64,000 nucleotides of DNA, from assembly GCA_947380655.1 (NCBI GenBank), contig CANCRX010000005.1, positions 1-64,000 of the forward strand, given 5' to 3'. The position numbers and the translations under genes are program-made. This stretch comes from Alcaligenaceae bacterium. GTDB lineage: Bacteria > Pseudomonadota > Gammaproteobacteria > Burkholderiales > Burkholderiaceae_B. The notes under the pieces are model-generated. The model was given only the letters and a program-made list of their open reading frames with translations, had not been told where the DNA came from and ran no database searches. Positions within the stretch are counted from its first letter, which is position 1. Each line of letters starts with the position of its first letter. Shown here in pieces: positions 61,462-64,000 of the stretch.

Positions 61462-62913
61462 TTACTTGGAAAGGAGGGCGGGACGACGCGGGCGATTGGC
61501 ACTGGGCGAACCCGTACCGCTGCGAACCGGACCTGCACTCGCATGTGCGCCGGGACGTCCGCTGGACTGGCCGTCGCGACGCGGTGCCTGACCGGAAGGC
61601 GCGCCACTGCGCGGCGCGCCAGGGCCCGAACGACCTGTGCCAGGACGACCACCGCCTGCGGAACCCGCAGGGCGCGCTGGGCGCTGTGGCTGACCACGAC
61701 GCTGACCGTCACGGAAACCCGCCGCACGTGCATCATCATCCGCGCCGTGTGAGGAAGCGGGTGAGGCGGTCCAGCCGGTTGGGGCTGGCAGCTGAGGGAT
61801 CTGCTTTTTGATCACGCGCTCAATGGCTTTGAGGTATTTGATTTCGCTGGCGTCCACAAGAGACACAGCTGAACCTGCAGCACCCGCACGACCGGTACGA
61901 CCGATACGGTGAACGTAGTCTTCGGGAACGTTCGGTAATTCAAAGTTCACGACCTGTGGCAATTGATCGATATCGATGCCGCGTGCTGCGATATCGGTCG
62001 CAACCAATACTGCGATTTTGCCAGTTTTGAATTCGGCGAGCGCACGTGTACGTGCAGCCTGGCTCTTGTTGCCATGAATCGCAGCCGCAGCCAGACCATC
62101 TTTGACAAGTTTTTCAGCCAGGCGGTTTGCGCCGTGTTTGGTGCGGGTGAAAACCAGGACTTGATGCCAGCCGCTTTCACGAATGATATGGCTGAGGATA
62201 TCGCGTTTATGCGCTTGATCAACGATGTGAACCGTTTGATCGACACGCTCAGCAGTCGTGTTGCGCGCAGCGACGGACACCTCACTGGCGTTGACCAGAA
62301 CGCCTTTGGACAACTCACGGATCTCATCAGAGAACGTGGCGGAGAAAAGCAGGTTTTGACGCTGACGGGGCAACAGGGCCAGGATTTTGCGGATGTCGCG
62401 GATAAAACCCATGTCGAGCATACGGTCGGCTTCATCGAGCACCAGAATCTCAACGCCAGACAAATCAACGTTACGTTGCTGGCAGTGATCCAGCAAACGA
62501 CCCGGCGTCGCCACCAGAATGTCGATGGGCTTGCGCAACGCATTAGTCTGGGGGTTGATATTGACGCCACCGAAAATCACCAGCGACGAGATTTTTGTAT
62601 GTTGGCCATAGGTTTTGACAGACTCTTCAACCTGAGCCGTGAGCTCACGTGTAGGCGTCAGGATCAAAACGCGAGGACGGCCAGGCTTGCGTTCAGCAAG
62701 TGGTTTGGCTAGCAGCATGTGCAGGATAGGCAGGGTAAAGCCTGCAGTTTTACCTGTGCCGGTTTGCGCGGCAGCCAGCAAGTCACCACCGGCGAGCACG
62801 CGCGGTATGGCTTGGGCTTGAATAGGTGTGGGGGCGGTGTAACCAGAATCGGTCAACGCGCGCAAAAGGGGATCAGCCAACCCGAGGTCAGCAAAAGTAA
62901 CAGAAGAAGACAA
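61462..62913 (-). CDS. rhlE: DEAD-box RNA helicase RhlE-type
   Basis: This 483-residue helicase has Q-motif GYTAPTPIQAQAIP, motif I AQTGTGKTAGF, DEAD box VLDEADRML, SAT, and motif VI HRIGRTGRAG. A C-terminal basic low-complexity tail (Gly/Arg/Pro/Ser, from about residue 395) distinguishes it from SrmB/CsdA families. It remodels structured RNA such as rRNA precursors. A 216-base upstream gap on the minus strand suggests a long 5' leader, as in other cold-responsive helicase genes, though no control element was identified in it. Confidence 0.93.
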   Translation of the reverse strand: MSSSVTFADLGLADPLLRALTDSGYTAPTPIQAQAIPRVLAGGDLLAAAQTGTGKTAGFTLPILHMLLAKPLAERKPGRPRVLILTPTRELTAQVEESVKTYGQHTKISSLVIFGGVNINPQTNALRKPIDILVATPGRLLDHCQQRNVDLSGVEILVLDEADRMLDMGFIRDIRKILALLPRQRQNLLFSATFSDEIRELSKGVLVNASEVSVAARNTTAERVDQTVHIVDQAHKRDILSHIIRESGWHQVLVFTRTKHGANRLAEKLVKDGLAAAAIHGNKSQAARTRALAEFKTGKIAVLVATDIAARGIDIDQLPQVVNFELPNVPEDYVHRIGRTGRAGAAGSAVSLVDASEIKYLKAIERVIKKQIPQLPAPTGWTASPASSHGADDDARAAGFRDGQRRGQPQRPARPAGSAGGGRPGTGRSGPGAPRSGAPSGQAPRRDGQSSGRPGAHASAGPVRSGTGSPSANRPRRPALLSK

Positions 62914-63129
62914 AAGAAGTGCTCCATCGTCGTGCCGGCCAGCAAATTAAGCAGGCTCCAATCGGGGCAGACGAACTGGGAGTAAAAAACGCCTTGGAGG
63001 CGAGCGCCCACGGAGTTGGGGCTTATCGAGGCACGAGGACTGGAACGTTGTGCCGTGACAACATTTTAACTCACTATTCGTTTTAAAGGGTGATTTTGTT
63101 TTGATGCCACGTGTATCGGTTCAACAGAC
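62914..63129. other. Intergenic region between rhlE and alpha-E gene
   Basis: These 216 non-coding bases probably hold the rhlE leader and promoter (minus strand). No clear -35/-10 pair, terminator or RNA was recognised. Confidence 0.5.
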
Positions 63130-64000
63130 TCAGGCCGCGACCTCCAGAGGTACCAGGAAGTCCTGACTGATTCCGGCACCAATATCATTGATACGACTTA
63201 AAAATTCAGTGAGGAAAACGTGCAGTCCTTTTTCAAGGATTTCTTCGATCGTAGTATCTCCCAGCTCTGTAAATAAATTCAGTGTGGCCATTTGCGTATC
63301 TGCCGACTGCGCATTGCGAACGCGAGCGAGTCGTTTAACCACTTCTTGCAGACATGCGGCCAGCGAGCGCGGCATACTCAAATTCAGAATAAGTAGCTGA
63401 GCAATACGTTCAGGCGTAATGACATCGCGATAGACTTTGCGATAGCTTTCAAATGCAGAAACGGAACGCAAAATTGCTGCCCAGTAATAAAACTCATCCA
63501 CCGGATCTGTTGCTTCATCGTGCGATTCCGCTGCGGCGAGAAATTTCACATCTAATAACCGCGCAGTGTTGTCAGCACGCTCAAGGAATGAGCCCAGCTG
63601 GATAAAGTCATAGACCTCACCGCGCATCATGGTGCCTGCATGCACGCCACGCGTGAGGTGTGAGCGAAATTTCACCCACTCAAAAAATTCTGCTGGTGCG
63701 TGCTCGACGCGACCATTTAGCACCATACGCTGGGCTTCGAGCCAGGTCGTATTGATGGTTTCCCAAAGCTCGGTGGTGATCGATCCACGAACAGCGCGCG
63801 CGTTTTCACGTGCGGCTTGCAGGCAGCGCATAATCGATGAGGGGTTATCCATATCACGGGCCATAAAGGCAATGACCGTGGAAGGTGCAGCGTTGTCATG
63901 TTTGCTGCTGTAGGCCTGGGTGAGTTCTGAAATTTCCAGCAATGCGCGCCAGCCACTTTCAATCGTTTTTTCCGATTGAGGCAAGAGCGACATCTGGTAA
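63130..64000 (-). CDS. Alpha-E domain protein (DUF403/COG2307), N-terminally truncated by window
   Basis: This fragment of about 290 residues of an all-helical alpha-E protein runs leftward and continues beyond the window edge, as the frame is open upstream of the first internal Met (63993). Motifs such as MARDMDNPSSIMRCLQAARENARAVRG, TARLLDVKFLAAAES and FYYWAAILRSVSAFESYRK mark the family, usually encoded next to a circularly-permuted ATP-grasp protein and a transglutaminase-like protease. About 30 residues are missing. Probable role: part of a peptide-modification set of unknown product. Confidence 0.9.
   Translation of the reverse strand, partial: YQMSLLPQSEKTIESGWRALLEISELTQAYSSKHDNAAPSTVIAFMARDMDNPSSIMRCLQAARENARAVRGSITTELWETINTTWLEAQRMVLNGRVEHAPAEFFEWVKFRSHLTRGVHAGTMMRGEVYDFIQLGSFLERADNTARLLDVKFLAAAESHDEATDPVDEFYYWAAILRSVSAFESYRKVYRDVITPERIAQLLILNLSMPRSLAACLQEVVKRLARVRNAQSADTQMATLNLFTELGDTTIEEILEKGLHVFLTEFLSRINDIGAGISQDFLVPLEVAA

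Noticed and set aside
61963..62712. 249-codon frame antisense to rhlE
   Set aside because: The opposite strand holds all helicase motifs; this frame has no family features or ribosome site.

Overview
The window looks like the replication-origin neighbourhood of a betaproteobacterial chromosome, most likely Burkholderiales of the Alcaligenaceae/Bordetella type. The evidence is the tRNA-Tyr/Gly/Thr-tuf order, two Bug-type tripartite-tricarboxylate receptors, an ArgS and RpoN that read like Bordetella proteins, and the linkage of parB-parA-rsmG-mnmG with rpmH-dnaA-dnaN-gyrB. No rRNA, insertion sequence, phage or CRISPR array was seen. Family assignment is from memory of protein families, not from a search.

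Layout. 1-650: start of tuf, three tRNA genes and their promoter. 734-5177: a Bug receptor, then a leftward sulfur operon (cysteine-dioxygenase-like cupin, cystathionine beta-lyase-like PLP enzyme, four-domain rhodanese). 5255-9638: parB, parA, rsmG, mnmG. 9639-9918: intergenic region with three perfect parS sites and four consensus DnaA boxes. 9919-13402: AbrB-type membrane protein, an aminotransferase, a second AT-rich region with DnaA boxes, and an SDR dehydrogenase. 13440-17473: the mnmE-yidC-yidD-rnpA-rpmH operon, leftward. 17674-22694: dnaA-dnaN-gyrB, rightward.

22796-36130 is a phosphonate region. A leftward arm carries phnS-T-U (2-aminoethylphosphonate ABC importer) and phnW. A divergent rightward arm carries a GntR/FCD regulator, phnA, phnY, a FAD-dependent amine oxidoreductase, an EamA transporter, a Bug receptor and an iron-dependent alcohol dehydrogenase. 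PhnW, PhnY and PhnA together form a complete route from 2-aminoethylphosphonate through phosphonoacetaldehyde and phosphonoacetate to acetate plus phosphate. The extra oxidoreductases could feed further phosphonates into the same aldehyde.

36143-46683 holds DUF1840, an RHS protein ending in a DUF2235 lipase-like domain, argS, a SPOR protein, dsbA, DUF1330, a second cystathionine beta-lyase-like enzyme, a metallo-beta-lactamase-fold hydrolase and smg. 46691-64000 holds gluQ, topB with a histone-H1-like tail, panB, a SET-domain protein, DUF3429, DUF455, a thiamine-diphosphate decarboxylase, leuA behind an unannotated leucine-rich leader peptide, rpoN, prfC, rhlE and the start-truncated end of an alpha-E protein.

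The points most worth a second look are the leuA leader (56758-56917), the expanded phosphonate cluster, the RHS-DUF2235 protein without an immunity gene, the two separate DnaA-box regions with parS, and the SET protein beside a Lys/Ala/Thr-tailed topoisomerase.
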